DNA from: Pseudoflavonifractor sp035562355
GTDB lineage: Bacteria; Bacillota; Clostridia; Oscillospirales; Oscillospiraceae
DNA length: 15,414 bases
Assembly: GCA_035562355.1 (NCBI GenBank)
Contig: DATMXU010000148.1
Location: forward strand, 1 to 15,414
Direction of reading: 5' to 3'
This document shows, in pieces, positions 1 to 7,659 of this stretch (its first letter is position 1; each line of letters opens with the position of its first letter). Made by a program: the position numbers and the translations under genes. The notes below the pieces were generated by a model, which worked only from the letters and a program-made list of their open reading frames with translations, had not been told where the DNA came from and searched no databases.

Positions 1-23
1 CCTTTGGGCCGCGCCCGGCGTTT

Positions 24-1397
24 TTATGGCACGGGGGTCTCTTCCCCGCTGTGCCGCTCCTCCCCGGGAGGAGGAGGGACCTGGGGGGCGTCCTGCGTAA
101 AGAGGTCGAAATAGTCCTCGTCCTGAAGAACGGGCTTGTGCCTGCGGAGAATCGCGGTGAGAATTGGAAAAAGCGCAATGGCGATCAACCCGCCGGAAAA
201 GCCGTTATTATAGAGATTCAGCCCCGCCACCGGAGACCCGGCATGGAGTACGACCGACGCGTGGAGGAACCCGGCGGCCGCCCCAAAGGGCCAGCCGAAG
301 TAGCCGGACAGGGGAGCCAGCGTGGTACCGAAGAGGACTGCCAGCTGAAGGGCGGGGGCGTTTATCCCATGCTCCATCAGCGCGCCCCCCAACAGCACCC
401 CCGCCATGATGGGCAGGATGTTGCGGACGTGCTTGCCAAAGGCGGAGAACCCCATGATGGTGAAAATACCTCCCAGCGTGGGCCCGTTCAGGTCGCCACC
501 GGTGAGCAGAATACAGAGGGTGGACAGCAGCCCGTTCAGGCCTGTGTTGATAAGTACCGGGGCCGGGCCAAACATCCGCAGGTAATCCGATGGGGCCCGC
601 CCTGTGGTCTGCAGTAGGCGGCGGTATCCCGCCCAGGCTGCCCAGGCGGGCCGGGCGCACAGGAAGAGCCCCGCCAGAACGAGCAGGATGCACAGGGCGG
701 CCAGGACCGGAGCGAAAACCGCATTGTTGCCCTGGGACCAGTGGAGGGCGGTCTGCGGTCTCGCGCCGAAGTTGGTCATGACGGGCACCAGCAGCATGGC
801 GATGAGACCGCAGGCAAAGCCCACGTTGTAGAGATTCATCCCGTTTTGCACCCGGAAGGTGTATGCGCTGAGGGGCGGCAGCACAAAGCCGATGGCGACG
901 CCCAGGGCGATCCCCGCCGGGAGACTGCCCGGCTGTCCGCCCAGAGCGACAAAGCTGACCACCGGGGCCAGGGAGGTGGATAGCAGAGCCACCGATACAT
1001 ACTTGCCGAAGGGCTCCCGCTGCAGTTTCGCGTAGAGCCACGCCCCGGCAAGGATGGGCCAGATGTTGACGATGTTCTTTCCGAAGAGGGAGAACCCCGC
1101 CATCAGCCCGACGGCAACCAGCGTGTAGCCGTTGGGTGTCTCGTCCGAGCGGGCGAGAAGACGCACGCTGGCGGCCGTCACAAGCGCGGCATTTACAAAG
1201 GCCGCGCCGATGCCGCCAATCTGGATATAGTCGGTAATCAGAGTATCCTCGGTGACCAGGATGGTCCATAGTCCCGCCGGGATAGAGGGGATATCCCCGA
1301 AGAGGAGCCCCACCAGGAGCAGAAAGCCGGAAAAGCCCAACAGCAGGGGGTACAGCCTGTGATATCGGATACGCAACGCCTCTCTTTCATCGATCAA
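24..1397 (-). CDS. DUF1576 family multi-spanning membrane protein
   Basis: A strongly hydrophobic integral membrane protein of about 457 residues that matches the DUF1576 family; its biochemical role is unknown. It is an internal duplication. GFSLFGK...NIWPILAG (about 101-118) recurs as GFSAFGK...NILPIMAG (about 316-333), and MNLYNVGFACGLIA (about 187-200) recurs as LNLYNNGFSGGLIA (about 393-406). The N-terminal half also has the family-typical segment LITDYIQIGGIGAAFVNA. The last 35 or so residues are polar, acidic and proline-rich, probably a cytoplasmic tail. Start choice is uncertain. TTG at 1397 lies 2 bases past the transglutaminase stop and would be translationally coupled. GTG at 1442 (15 residues longer) would overlap the upstream gene, and TTG at 1376 is also possible; none has a convincing Shine-Dalgarno. 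Being the last visible gene of the moxR operon suggests an envelope or transport role, but that is only context. Confidence 0.85.
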   Translation of the reverse strand: MIDEREALRIRYHRLYPLLLGFSGFLLLVGLLFGDIPSIPAGLWTILVTEDTLITDYIQIGGIGAAFVNAALVTAASVRLLARSDETPNGYTLVAVGLMAGFSLFGKNIVNIWPILAGAWLYAKLQREPFGKYVSVALLSTSLAPVVSFVALGGQPGSLPAGIALGVAIGFVLPPLSAYTFRVQNGMNLYNVGFACGLIAMLLVPVMTNFGARPQTALHWSQGNNAVFAPVLAALCILLVLAGLFLCARPAWAAWAGYRRLLQTTGRAPSDYLRMFGPAPVLINTGLNGLLSTLCILLTGGDLNGPTLGGIFTIMGFSAFGKHVRNILPIMAGVLLGGALMEHGINAPALQLAVLFGTTLAPLSGYFGWPFGAAAGFLHASVVLHAGSPVAGLNLYNNGFSGGLIAIALFPILTAILRRHKPVLQDEDYFDLFTQDAPQVPPPPGEERHSGEETPVP

Positions 1398-1399
1398 TT

Positions 1400-3778
1400 T
1401 TAAAGCAATGCCCAGAAATACCGCAGGGTCAGCCCGCGCCACCGGCCCGGCAGGGCCTCGGTCCGGGCGGTGAGCTGCCTGACGTGCTCCAGCATCTCAA
1501 GCCGCTCCTCCTCGGTGAGGGTGTGCTGGCTGAACTTGGCCTTCTGGCCCAGGAGCTCGGCGGCGTCGTCCAGTGCGGCGCCCCTGTGGAACCGCAGGAG
1601 CCGCTGCTGGTAGAGGTACATGGAGATAACCGCCCGGTTGGCGTCCGGCGCGGCGAACCTGCGCTGCCGCCGTTTCAGTATCAGTCTGCTCCGTGCCACG
1701 AGGAGCGCGGCCAGCAGCAACAGGAGGGCGGGGGCGAGGAGAAAACGGAGGTCGAGGAGACCGGCCTGCGCGGAGCCGCCCACATCCTCGTCCGGCTCGG
1801 GCTGGGGAGCGCGGCTGGGCCTGGGCGTCTCAGGCTGTTCCGATGGCGGGAGGGACTGGCTGGGTGTGGGGGGAGTGGTGACGAAACTCTCCGTGCCGGG
1901 GAGGGTGAAACCGGGAGTGACTTCCACCGGCTGCCAGCCGTACCCATCCACGTAGACCTCAACCCAGGCGTGGGCGTTCTGGTCGGGGACGGTGACGGTC
2001 TGGTTTGCTACCACATCGGCGGTGTACCCCGCCACATAGCGGGCGGGCACGCCCAGATAGCGCAGGAGCAGGGTGGCGGCGCTGGCGTAGTGCATACAGT
2101 AGCCCCGCTTGGAGGTAATGAGAAAGTGTTTTACAAAATCCTGCCCCTCCGGAGTGACGGGGGTGTCGGGATCATATACGGTTTCCTGCTCCAGGAGATG
2201 GGCTATGGTCTCAGCCGTGGAGAGGGGGGAAATACCCCAGCTCTGCAGGGAGGAGTCGCTATACCTGGGCGATAGCTCGGACATCCCGTATCTGTCCAGG
2301 AATCGGTCGAGTGCACTCTCCAGCTCTTCTGGCACATCCAAGTACTCCCGGTAGACGAAAGCCCGATAGGCGAGCTCCGATTTGGCGTCGGGGACAGAGG
2401 GGCGGAGGTGGCTTGCGTAGGTATCGGTCCGGGCATAGAGGACGTAGCGCCGGATGCCCACGTCCCGGGCCAGGTACGCGTCGTCCATGAACTCAGCCCC
2501 CGTCATATTGTCGGGGGTGGTGGCAAGCTGGTAGGGGGTATACATGTAGCCTGAGGAGAGGCCCATGCTCTCAATGGTGAATCGCCGGGCGGGTACCTCC
2601 GGGTGGGCCGCCCGGTCCGCCAGGGCGGGGAAATTGAGGGGCTGGGCCGAGCCGATGCCGGGATAGAAGGCTGGGAGGCTGATGAAGGAATACCTGTCGG
2701 AGCCGACGCCATAGACGATCTGGGGGTCGCTCTGGCTGCTCTGGGCCTGGGAAGACCAGGCGGGGAAGGATTCCTCGGCGGGCCACCCGTCGCGCATCTC
2801 GTCATAGGTGCTCTCGCCTAGCTGCTCCCAGCCCCGGTCGGTGTATTTCCCGGCGGAGAAACCCCGCAGATAGATGTGCCCCGTGATCTCGCTCTCCACC
2901 CGCAGGACAGGGCTGCCGGTATACCGCAGGGGGCCCGCATGGCGCAGATCTGCCTCCGCCCCGCCGCCGGCGAGGCCGGTCAGTCCGCTGGGGGTGGAGA
3001 CGCCCCGCACCATGCCGGACAGCTCATCCAGGGCCTCCGCCCTCGCCTTGGGAATCCATGCCGCCCGCTCGTAGCGCTCCTCCGGCAGGGCGAGCCCCAG
3101 GAGAAAGAGAAGAAACGCCGTCAGAGGCAGGACGGCCAGCGTGAGCCTCGTGCTCCCCCGGGGGTCGGCCTTTTTCACAAGACGGGTCAGCACCCCTGCC
3201 GCCCAGAAGAGGAGGAGGGCCATGAGGGGGAGCCACCGGGGCGTCACCGTGATGGAGAGGGGAACGAGCAGGATAGGGAAGGTGCCCCAAAATCCCAGCC
3301 AGAAGGACCGCCGCCGTACCACCGCCCACCCAAGCCACAGCGTGAGCAGGAGAAGGAAGAGAACGCATAGGAGTGTGCACACCTCCTGCCGTTTTGCCAG
3401 GGTGAGGACGTTCAGCTCCTGAGAGAAATCGGGAGCGACCAGCCCCATGTCCAGCTTGCGGACAAAGACCGCGCCCACCCGCTCCGCGCAGGCCAGGGCG
3501 GCCAGAACCAGGCCGGAGAAATTGTTCCATACGGTCCACCCCATCCAGCCCAGCCACAGGAGGACCAGAGGGAGCCGGTACCGCGCCTTCGGCAGGGAGA
3601 AGACCGCAACCGCCGCCATCGCGGCCAAAGCGCAGGCGGACAGGAGGAGCTCCTCATCCACCGGCAGGGGGAAAGCGGTGAGAAAGGAGAACAGGGCCCC
3701 GTACAGCCCCAGCAGGAGCGTGAGGAGATCGGCGGCGGCCATGCCGAGCCGCTCCTTCCAAGTAAATTTTTCGGTCAT
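1400..3778 (-). CDS. Membrane-anchored transglutaminase-like protein (TgpA-type, DUF3488/DUF4129 architecture)
   Basis: A 792-residue protein in the order typical of TgpA-like transglutaminases. An N-terminal block of about six or seven hydrophobic helices (about 15-230) is followed by a large extracytoplasmic region (about 232-670) containing the transglutaminase core. One membrane helix follows (about 676-696), then a cytoplasmic C-terminal segment (about 700-792) resembling DUF4129. The catalytic residues are visible: Cys561 in RGYCMHYA, His603 in NAHAWVEV and Glu619 in WQPVEVTP. The third residue is Glu where many relatives have Asp. A Pro/Ser/Gln-rich stretch (about 634-662) looks like a flexible linker from the catalytic domain to the membrane. 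The ATG overlaps the DUF58 stop as ATGA, so the two are translationally coupled. A role in envelope protein or peptide cross-linking or cleavage is inferred from the family; no substrate can be named. Confidence 0.93.
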   Translation of the reverse strand: MTEKFTWKERLGMAAADLLTLLLGLYGALFSFLTAFPLPVDEELLLSACALAAMAAVAVFSLPKARYRLPLVLLWLGWMGWTVWNNFSGLVLAALACAERVGAVFVRKLDMGLVAPDFSQELNVLTLAKRQEVCTLLCVLFLLLLTLWLGWAVVRRRSFWLGFWGTFPILLVPLSITVTPRWLPLMALLLFWAAGVLTRLVKKADPRGSTRLTLAVLPLTAFLLFLLGLALPEERYERAAWIPKARAEALDELSGMVRGVSTPSGLTGLAGGGAEADLRHAGPLRYTGSPVLRVESEITGHIYLRGFSAGKYTDRGWEQLGESTYDEMRDGWPAEESFPAWSSQAQSSQSDPQIVYGVGSDRYSFISLPAFYPGIGSAQPLNFPALADRAAHPEVPARRFTIESMGLSSGYMYTPYQLATTPDNMTGAEFMDDAYLARDVGIRRYVLYARTDTYASHLRPSVPDAKSELAYRAFVYREYLDVPEELESALDRFLDRYGMSELSPRYSDSSLQSWGISPLSTAETIAHLLEQETVYDPDTPVTPEGQDFVKHFLITSKRGYCMHYASAATLLLRYLGVPARYVAGYTADVVANQTVTVPDQNAHAWVEVYVDGYGWQPVEVTPGFTLPGTESFVTTPPTPSQSLPPSEQPETPRPSRAPQPEPDEDVGGSAQAGLLDLRFLLAPALLLLLAALLVARSRLILKRRQRRFAAPDANRAVISMYLYQQRLLRFHRGAALDDAAELLGQKAKFSQHTLTEEERLEMLEHVRQLTARTEALPGRWRGLTLRYFWALL

Positions 3779-4785
3779 GTCTCGCCGCCCCCTCTCTCCT
3801 CCGCGGAGATATGCAGGTGGCGCCGGAGGGCGGCGCCGCCCTCGGTTCGGATCGGCTGGGCCAGGATCGATAGGCCGGACTGGGGCGCGGGGATGGCGAA
3901 GGCGGCGTATTCAAAGGCCCGCAGGTCGTTCAGGGAGGAGACAACCGCGCTGCGCGCAGCGCCGGTGAGCGGGTCGGCCCAGCGGATGGCGTGGGGACGC
4001 TCCCGCTCGATGAGGGCCCGGGAGATGGCGTCCAGCCGATCCATCACCCGGTCCAGATCCTCGGGCGCGCCGAAATGGTCGTAGGTCAACACCACCTGGA
4101 TCTGTACCGGCTCCAGCATCTCACGCACCACCAGCTCGTCCAGCTTGGTGGAGAGTTTCCAGTGCACGCTGCGCATGGGATCCCCCGCCCGGTAGGGCCG
4201 CAGCTCGTAGTCCTCACCGGGCCCGCCGCCGGGTCGGGGCTTTAAGATCAGCTGCCGCTCCCCCTCCCCCAGCAGGGCGGGGTGCTCCTCCGGCGGCAGG
4301 TCCAGAGGCAGGGAGAGGAGGTCGATCCTCTCCGGCGGGAGCAGGCGGAGGGCGAACAGCCCCAGCAGGTCGCAGACCTTGAGTGCTGTGACCTCGCACC
4401 GCAGGAGACCGCAGTGGTGCTCGTCCACATCGGCGGTGAGGGAGAGCCCCAGAGAGCCGCCCGCGGCTTTCCGGCGGAAGGAGACGCTGCGCCCCGTCAT
4501 CAGGTTGGTACAGCGGATGCGCCCGCTCAGCCGCCCTAAGGGGAGCTTGAACCGGTTTTCCGCCGTAAGGCTCAGGCGGACGGAGCCGCCCCGGCGGATG
4601 GCCTGCTGGGACACAGCAAAGATGACCCTGGTCCCCAGCATCCCCGGCAAGCTCACCGCCAGGGAGAAGAGAGGGAAGACCAGCGCCAGAATGAGCACAT
4701 AAAAGGAAAAGTAGCCGTGAAAGGAGAGGAAAAAGGCGCCCGCCCCCAGCAGGGCCAGCAGATATCCGATCCGGCAGCGGGCCAT
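3775..4785 (-). CDS. DUF58 domain protein, MoxR partner
   Basis: A 336-residue DUF58 protein. Two hydrophobic segments (about 7-22 and 27-48) anchor the N terminus in the membrane. A beta-rich region (about 50-160) follows, then the family hallmark around 194-222, readable as RPYRAGDPMRSVHWK...LVVREM. The C-terminal region beginning IQVVLTYD (about 228 on) is consistent with the von Willebrand A-like fold often seen after DUF58, but I did not identify a full MIDAS metal site. The ATG abuts the moxR stop with no spacer (TAGATG), and the stop overlaps the transglutaminase ATG, so the three genes form one tightly coupled unit. DUF58 proteins are recurrent neighbours and presumed clients or adaptors of MoxR ATPases; the exact function is not established. 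Confidence 0.93.
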   Translation of the reverse strand: MARCRIGYLLALLGAGAFFLSFHGYFSFYVLILALVFPLFSLAVSLPGMLGTRVIFAVSQQAIRRGGSVRLSLTAENRFKLPLGRLSGRIRCTNLMTGRSVSFRRKAAGGSLGLSLTADVDEHHCGLLRCEVTALKVCDLLGLFALRLLPPERIDLLSLPLDLPPEEHPALLGEGERQLILKPRPGGGPGEDYELRPYRAGDPMRSVHWKLSTKLDELVVREMLEPVQIQVVLTYDHFGAPEDLDRVMDRLDAISRALIERERPHAIRWADPLTGAARSAVVSSLNDLRAFEYAAFAIPAPQSGLSILAQPIRTEGGAALRRHLHISAEERGGGET

Positions 4786-5715
4786 CTACTTGACCCTCGG
4801 AGCGGGAATCGCCCGGAGGATAGCCTGCGTGGGGGAGAGCTCGTCCACCGCCTTGTTTCCCGCCCCGGGGGAGAGGAGGAGCCGGTGCCCTACCGTGTCG
4901 GGGAAGACCAGCCGGATATCCCCGGCCACCACGTAGTCCCTGTCCTGAACAAAGGCGGCCGCCTTCGCCATGGCTGCCACAGCCAGAGAGGCCCGGGGGC
5001 TGGCGCCCTGCTCGATAGCGGGGTGGTTCCGGGTGGCCCCGATGAGGCGCACCACGTAGTCGAGCATCTCGTCCGCCATATAGACCTTGTCCACCTGCTC
5101 CTGGAGGGCGAGGAGCCCGCCTTTATCCAGCACGGGCATCACCTGGTCCAGCGAGCTGCCCCCCTGTTTGCGGCGTAGAAGCTCCACCTCGTGCGCGGCG
5201 TCGGGGTAGCCGATGGACAGGCGCACCATAAAGCGGTCCATCTGGGAGTCGGGGAGGAGCTGCGTACCCGAGGCCCCCGCCGGGTTCTGGGTGGCGATGA
5301 CGGTGAAGGGCCGGGGTACCGGGTGGCTCATACCGTCCACCGTTACCTGTCCCTCCTCCATGGCCTCCAGCAGGGCCGACTGGGTGCGGCTGGTGGCCCG
5401 GTTGAGCTCGTCCGCCAAAAAGAGGTTGCACAGCGCCGCGCCGGGCTGGTACTCCATCCGCCCCGTCTCCTTGTGATAGAGAGAAAAGCCCGTGATGTCC
5501 GAGGGCATCACGTCGGGGGTGAACTGTACCCGGTTATACCCCAGAGACAGAGCCTTGGAGAAGGCCAGGGCCATGGTGGTCTTCCCCACGCCGGGGATAT
5601 CCTCCAGCAGGATGTGCCCCCGGGCCAGCAAGGCCAGCAGCACGCGGGCCAGCACCTCGTCCTTGCCCACCACCGCTTTTTTCACCTCGTTCAGGATCCG
5701 CATGGCCTCGTTCAT
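4786..5715 (-). CDS. MoxR family AAA+ ATPase
   Basis: A 309-residue cytoplasmic AAA+ ATPase of the MoxR family. Visible motifs are Walker A PGVGKTT (41-47), Walker B LFLADE (98-103) within DELNRA, sensor 1 in ATQNP (Asn144), an arginine-finger-like DRFM (160-163) and a sensor 2 region GASPRA (237-242). MoxR ATPases act as chaperone-like remodelling machines, usually with DUF58 or VWA proteins, as in this operon. The start is ATG 5715 because AGGAG lies 8 bases upstream at 5724-5728. The longer reading frame from 5748 would place that ribosome site inside coding sequence and run close to the promoter -10. It is the first gene of the minus-strand operon. Confidence 0.95.
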   Translation of the reverse strand: MNEAMRILNEVKKAVVGKDEVLARVLLALLARGHILLEDIPGVGKTTMALAFSKALSLGYNRVQFTPDVMPSDITGFSLYHKETGRMEYQPGAALCNLFLADELNRATSRTQSALLEAMEEGQVTVDGMSHPVPRPFTVIATQNPAGASGTQLLPDSQMDRFMVRLSIGYPDAAHEVELLRRKQGGSSLDQVMPVLDKGGLLALQEQVDKVYMADEMLDYVVRLIGATRNHPAIEQGASPRASLAVAAMAKAAAFVQDRDYVVAGDIRLVFPDTVGHRLLLSPGAGNKAVDELSPTQAILRAIPAPRVK

Positions 5716-5750
5716 GGCAAAAGCTCCTCTCCGCTTCGGTAATTGCATTT

Positions 5751-5780
5751 ATTGTATCAATTTCTCCCAAATCCCGTCAA
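5751..5780 (-). promoter_or_regulatory. Sigma-A-type promoter for the moxR operon
   Basis: On the minus strand, TTGACG (5775-5780) and TACAAT (5751-5756) are separated by 18 bases. Both hexamers match the sigma-A consensus at five of six positions. It lies 36 bases ahead of the moxR ATG in an AT-rich stretch that contrasts with the GC-rich genes. A 5-base inverted repeat AACCT-N5-AGGTT (5779-5793) overlaps the upstream edge of the -35; a regulator site there is possible but unsupported. Confidence 0.65.
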
Positions 5781-5849
5781 CCTAAAAGAGGTTACAAAAT
5801 ATTTCTACCCGGCGCTATCCCTAAAGATACGTCAAAACACTGAAAATAC

Positions 5850-5878
5850 TTGCATTTTAGAAGGGGCTGTGTTATACT
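5850..5878 (+). promoter_or_regulatory. Sigma-A-type promoter for the rimP-ribF operon
   Basis: TTGCAT (5850-5855) and TATACT (5873-5878) are separated by exactly 17 bases on the plus strand. It is the best promoter match in the window and the only good one found ahead of the nine-gene plus-strand block. Transcription would begin near 5885, leaving a leader of about 100 bases before rimP. It is divergent from the moxR promoter about 70 bases away. Confidence 0.7.
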
Positions 5879-5903
5879 CCATACGATAGTAAAGGAAGTG
5901 TGT

Positions 5904-5929
5904 GGAGAGTGGGGTTCGCCCCGCTCTTT
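5904..5929 (+). promoter_or_regulatory. UUCG-capped hairpin in the rimP leader
   Basis: AGAGTGGGG (5906-5914) pairs with CCCCGCTCT (5919-5927) around a TTCG tetraloop, with one T.G wobble and two further possible wobble pairs at the base. The hairpin sits about 20 bases after the predicted transcription start and is followed by the pyrimidine-rich TTTCTTATT. It could be a weak attenuator or an RNA-stabilising structure. A second, AT-only inverted repeat (GAAAAAA 5936-5942 with TTTTTTC 5952-5958) follows. Function is not shown by the sequence. Confidence 0.45.
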
Positions 5930-5987
5930 CTTATTGAAAAAAATGGCGTGGTTTTTTCTGGAAGACCTGCCTGAAGGAGGCGTTTCC

Positions 5988-6443
5988 ATGGCGAAAGTCA
6001 CCGAGCTTACCCGTGAACTGGCCGAGCCCATCGCGGCGGCAAACGGCTGCACCATATGGGATGTGGAGTACGTCAAAGAGGCCGGGACGTGGTATCTGCG
6101 CGTTTTTATCGACAAGATCGGCGGCGTGGATATCAACGACTGCGAAATAGTCTCCCGCGCCCTGTCCGACGCCCTGGATGAGGCCGACCCCATCGAGGGC
6201 GGCTATACGCTGGAGGTCTCCTCCGCCGGGATCGACCGGGTCCTCAAAAAGCCGGAGCACTTCGCGCAGTTTTTGGGCGCGGAGGCGGAGGTCCGGCTCT
6301 ACCGCCCCCTGGAGGGACGAAAGGACCATGTGGGCCTGCTCCGCGCCTATGCCGACGGGGATATCACCCTTGAGACGAAGGCGGGGGAGATTTTGTTCCC
6401 GAAGAAGGACGTGGCCCAGGTCCGGCTGTATGTGAGGATTTAG
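5988..6443 (+). CDS. rimP: Ribosome maturation factor RimP
   Basis: A 151-residue protein of the RimP (YhbC/YlxS) family, which binds the 30S subunit and assists late maturation. The hallmark LEVSSAGIDRVLKKPEHF occupies about 75-92; relatives usually have Pro where this one has Ala80. The N-terminal alpha/beta domain includes WDVEYVKEAGTWYLRVFIDK (about 24-43). The small C-terminal SH3-like barrel runs from about 95 to 151. The start is ATG 5988, preceded by AAGGAGG at 5974-5980 with a 7-base gap. An in-frame ATG at 5943 has no ribosome site and would put AAGGAGG inside the coding region. It is the first gene of the operon, followed 52 bases later by nusA as in other Firmicutes. Confidence 0.95.
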   Translation: MAKVTELTRELAEPIAAANGCTIWDVEYVKEAGTWYLRVFIDKIGGVDINDCEIVSRALSDALDEADPIEGGYTLEVSSAGIDRVLKKPEHFAQFLGAEAEVRLYRPLEGRKDHVGLLRAYADGDITLETKAGEILFPKKDVAQVRLYVRI

Positions 6444-6454
6444 TAATACGCAGG

Positions 6455-6473
6455 GGGCGGCAATCGGCCGCCC
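6455..6473 (+). other. Intercistronic hairpin between rimP and nusA
   Basis: GGGCGGC (6455-6461) and GCCGCCC (6467-6473) form a perfect 7-bp stem around AATCG. No T-run follows, so it is not an intrinsic terminator. It ends 6 bases before the nusA ribosome site AAAGGAG. It may separate translation of the two genes or protect mRNA ends; that is inference. Confidence 0.5.
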
Positions 6474-6495
6474 GCGCTTAAAGGAGAACGACGAC

Positions 6496-7629
6496 ATGCC
6501 TAAGAAGAACGCAAAGCCCCAGAAGACCAACGAGCTGGACGCCAAGGAATTTTTTATCGCCATCGATATGATCGAGAAGGAACGGGGCATCCCCAAATCC
6601 TATATGCTGGAGAAGATCACTCAGGCCCTTACCTCCGCCTATAAGAAGGACCCCGACGTGGCGGGCGACAACGTGGTAGTGGAGACCAACGAGGAGAAGG
6701 GCGAGGTCCGGGTCTTCATCAAGAAGGACGTGGTGGAGACCGTGGACAACTCCTTCACTGAGATCAGCCTGGAGGAGGCCCTCCGCTCCCTTCCCCATGT
6801 GGCCTTGGGGGACGTGATCCGCATTGAGATCAAGCCCAAGAACTTTGGGCGCATCGCCGCCCAGACCGCCCGCCAGGTCATCATCCAGGGTATGCGCGAG
6901 GCTGAGCGTGGCATGATATATGACGAGTTCTCTTCCAAGGAGCACGAGCTTTTGACCGGCGTCGTCACCCGGGTGGACCCCCGCTCCGGCGCCGTGAATA
7001 TCCACATCGGCTCCGGCAGCGAGGGGACCGACGCGTTCCTCGCCGTGGGTGAGCAGGTCCGGGGCGAGACTTACCGCGAGGGGGACCGGCTGAAGGTCTA
7101 CGTGGTAGAGGTCCGCCGCTCCACCAAGGGGCCCCAGGTCCTCATCTCCCGTACCCACCCCGGTCTCGTCAAGCGGCTTTTCGAGCTGGAGGTGCCCGAG
7201 ATCTACGACGGCACCGTGGAGGTCAAGTCCATTGCCCGTGAGGCGGGCAGCCGCACCAAGCTGGCCGTCTGGTCCGCCAATCCCAACGTGGACCCCATTG
7301 GCGCCTGTGTGGGCCCCCGCGGGCAACGGGTGAACAACATCGTCGACGAGCTCAAGGGCGAAAAGGTGGACATCATCAAGTACTCCGACAGCCCCGCCGA
7401 GTATGTGGCCGCCGCCCTCTCACCTGCCGACGTCCTGGGCGTCACCACTTTGGATGACGGCAAGAGCTGCCGTGTGGTGGTGCCTGACGACCAGCTCTCC
7501 CTCGCCATCGGCAAGGAGGGCCAAAACGCCCGCCTGGCCGCCAAGCTGACGGGGTATAAAATCGACATCAAGCCCGCCTCCAACCCCGACCCCGCGTCGG
7601 AGGATGCGGCTGAAGAGGCGGCTGAGTAA
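6496..7629 (+). CDS. nusA: Transcription termination/antitermination factor NusA
   Basis: A 377-residue NusA with the short Firmicute architecture. The N-terminal RNA polymerase-binding domain (about 13-130) includes FGRIAAQTARQVI (117-129). An S1 domain (about 148-215) is followed by KH1 (about 245-300, with VGPRGQRVNNIV at 272-283) and KH2 (about 310-360, with AIGKEGQNARLAAKLTG at 337-353). The acidic C-terminal repeats of the proteobacterial protein are absent; only a short Glu/Ala tail remains. It modulates pausing, termination and antitermination and couples RNA polymerase to rRNA folding. The ribosome site AAAGGAG (6480-6486) lies 9 bases before the ATG. The following 144-base gap, unusually long for this operon, holds the first copy of the hairpin element. 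Confidence 0.97.
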   Translation: MPKKNAKPQKTNELDAKEFFIAIDMIEKERGIPKSYMLEKITQALTSAYKKDPDVAGDNVVVETNEEKGEVRVFIKKDVVETVDNSFTEISLEEALRSLPHVALGDVIRIEIKPKNFGRIAAQTARQVIIQGMREAERGMIYDEFSSKEHELLTGVVTRVDPRSGAVNIHIGSGSEGTDAFLAVGEQVRGETYREGDRLKVYVVEVRRSTKGPQVLISRTHPGLVKRLFELEVPEIYDGTVEVKSIAREAGSRTKLAVWSANPNVDPIGACVGPRGQRVNNIVDELKGEKVDIIKYSDSPAEYVAAALSPADVLGVTTLDDGKSCRVVVPDDQLSLAIGKEGQNARLAAKLTGYKIDIKPASNPDPASEDAAEEAAE

Positions 7630-7659
7630 GGCTGCCAGCCTCGCCGTGAATGCGGCGTC

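Noticed and set aside
1..23. Possible terminator after the DUF1576 gene
   Set aside because: Only a short GC-rich stretch is inside the window; any stem or T-run would lie beyond the edge.
208..1269. A 353-codon alternative frame on the same strand as the DUF1576 gene
   Set aside because: Its product is Arg/Pro/Gly-rich low-complexity sequence, while the overlapping DUF1576 frame has clear helices and repeated motifs.
5779..5793. Inverted repeat AACCT-N5-AGGTT at the moxR -35 as an operator
   Set aside because: Five-base arms in an AT-rich region are easily found by chance and no regulator gene is nearby.
5850..5987. Extended rimP start at TTG 5850 or ATG 5943
   Set aside because: TTG 5850 is the -35 hexamer of the promoter, and ATG 5943 has no ribosome site. 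AAGGAGG at 5974 fits ATG 5988.
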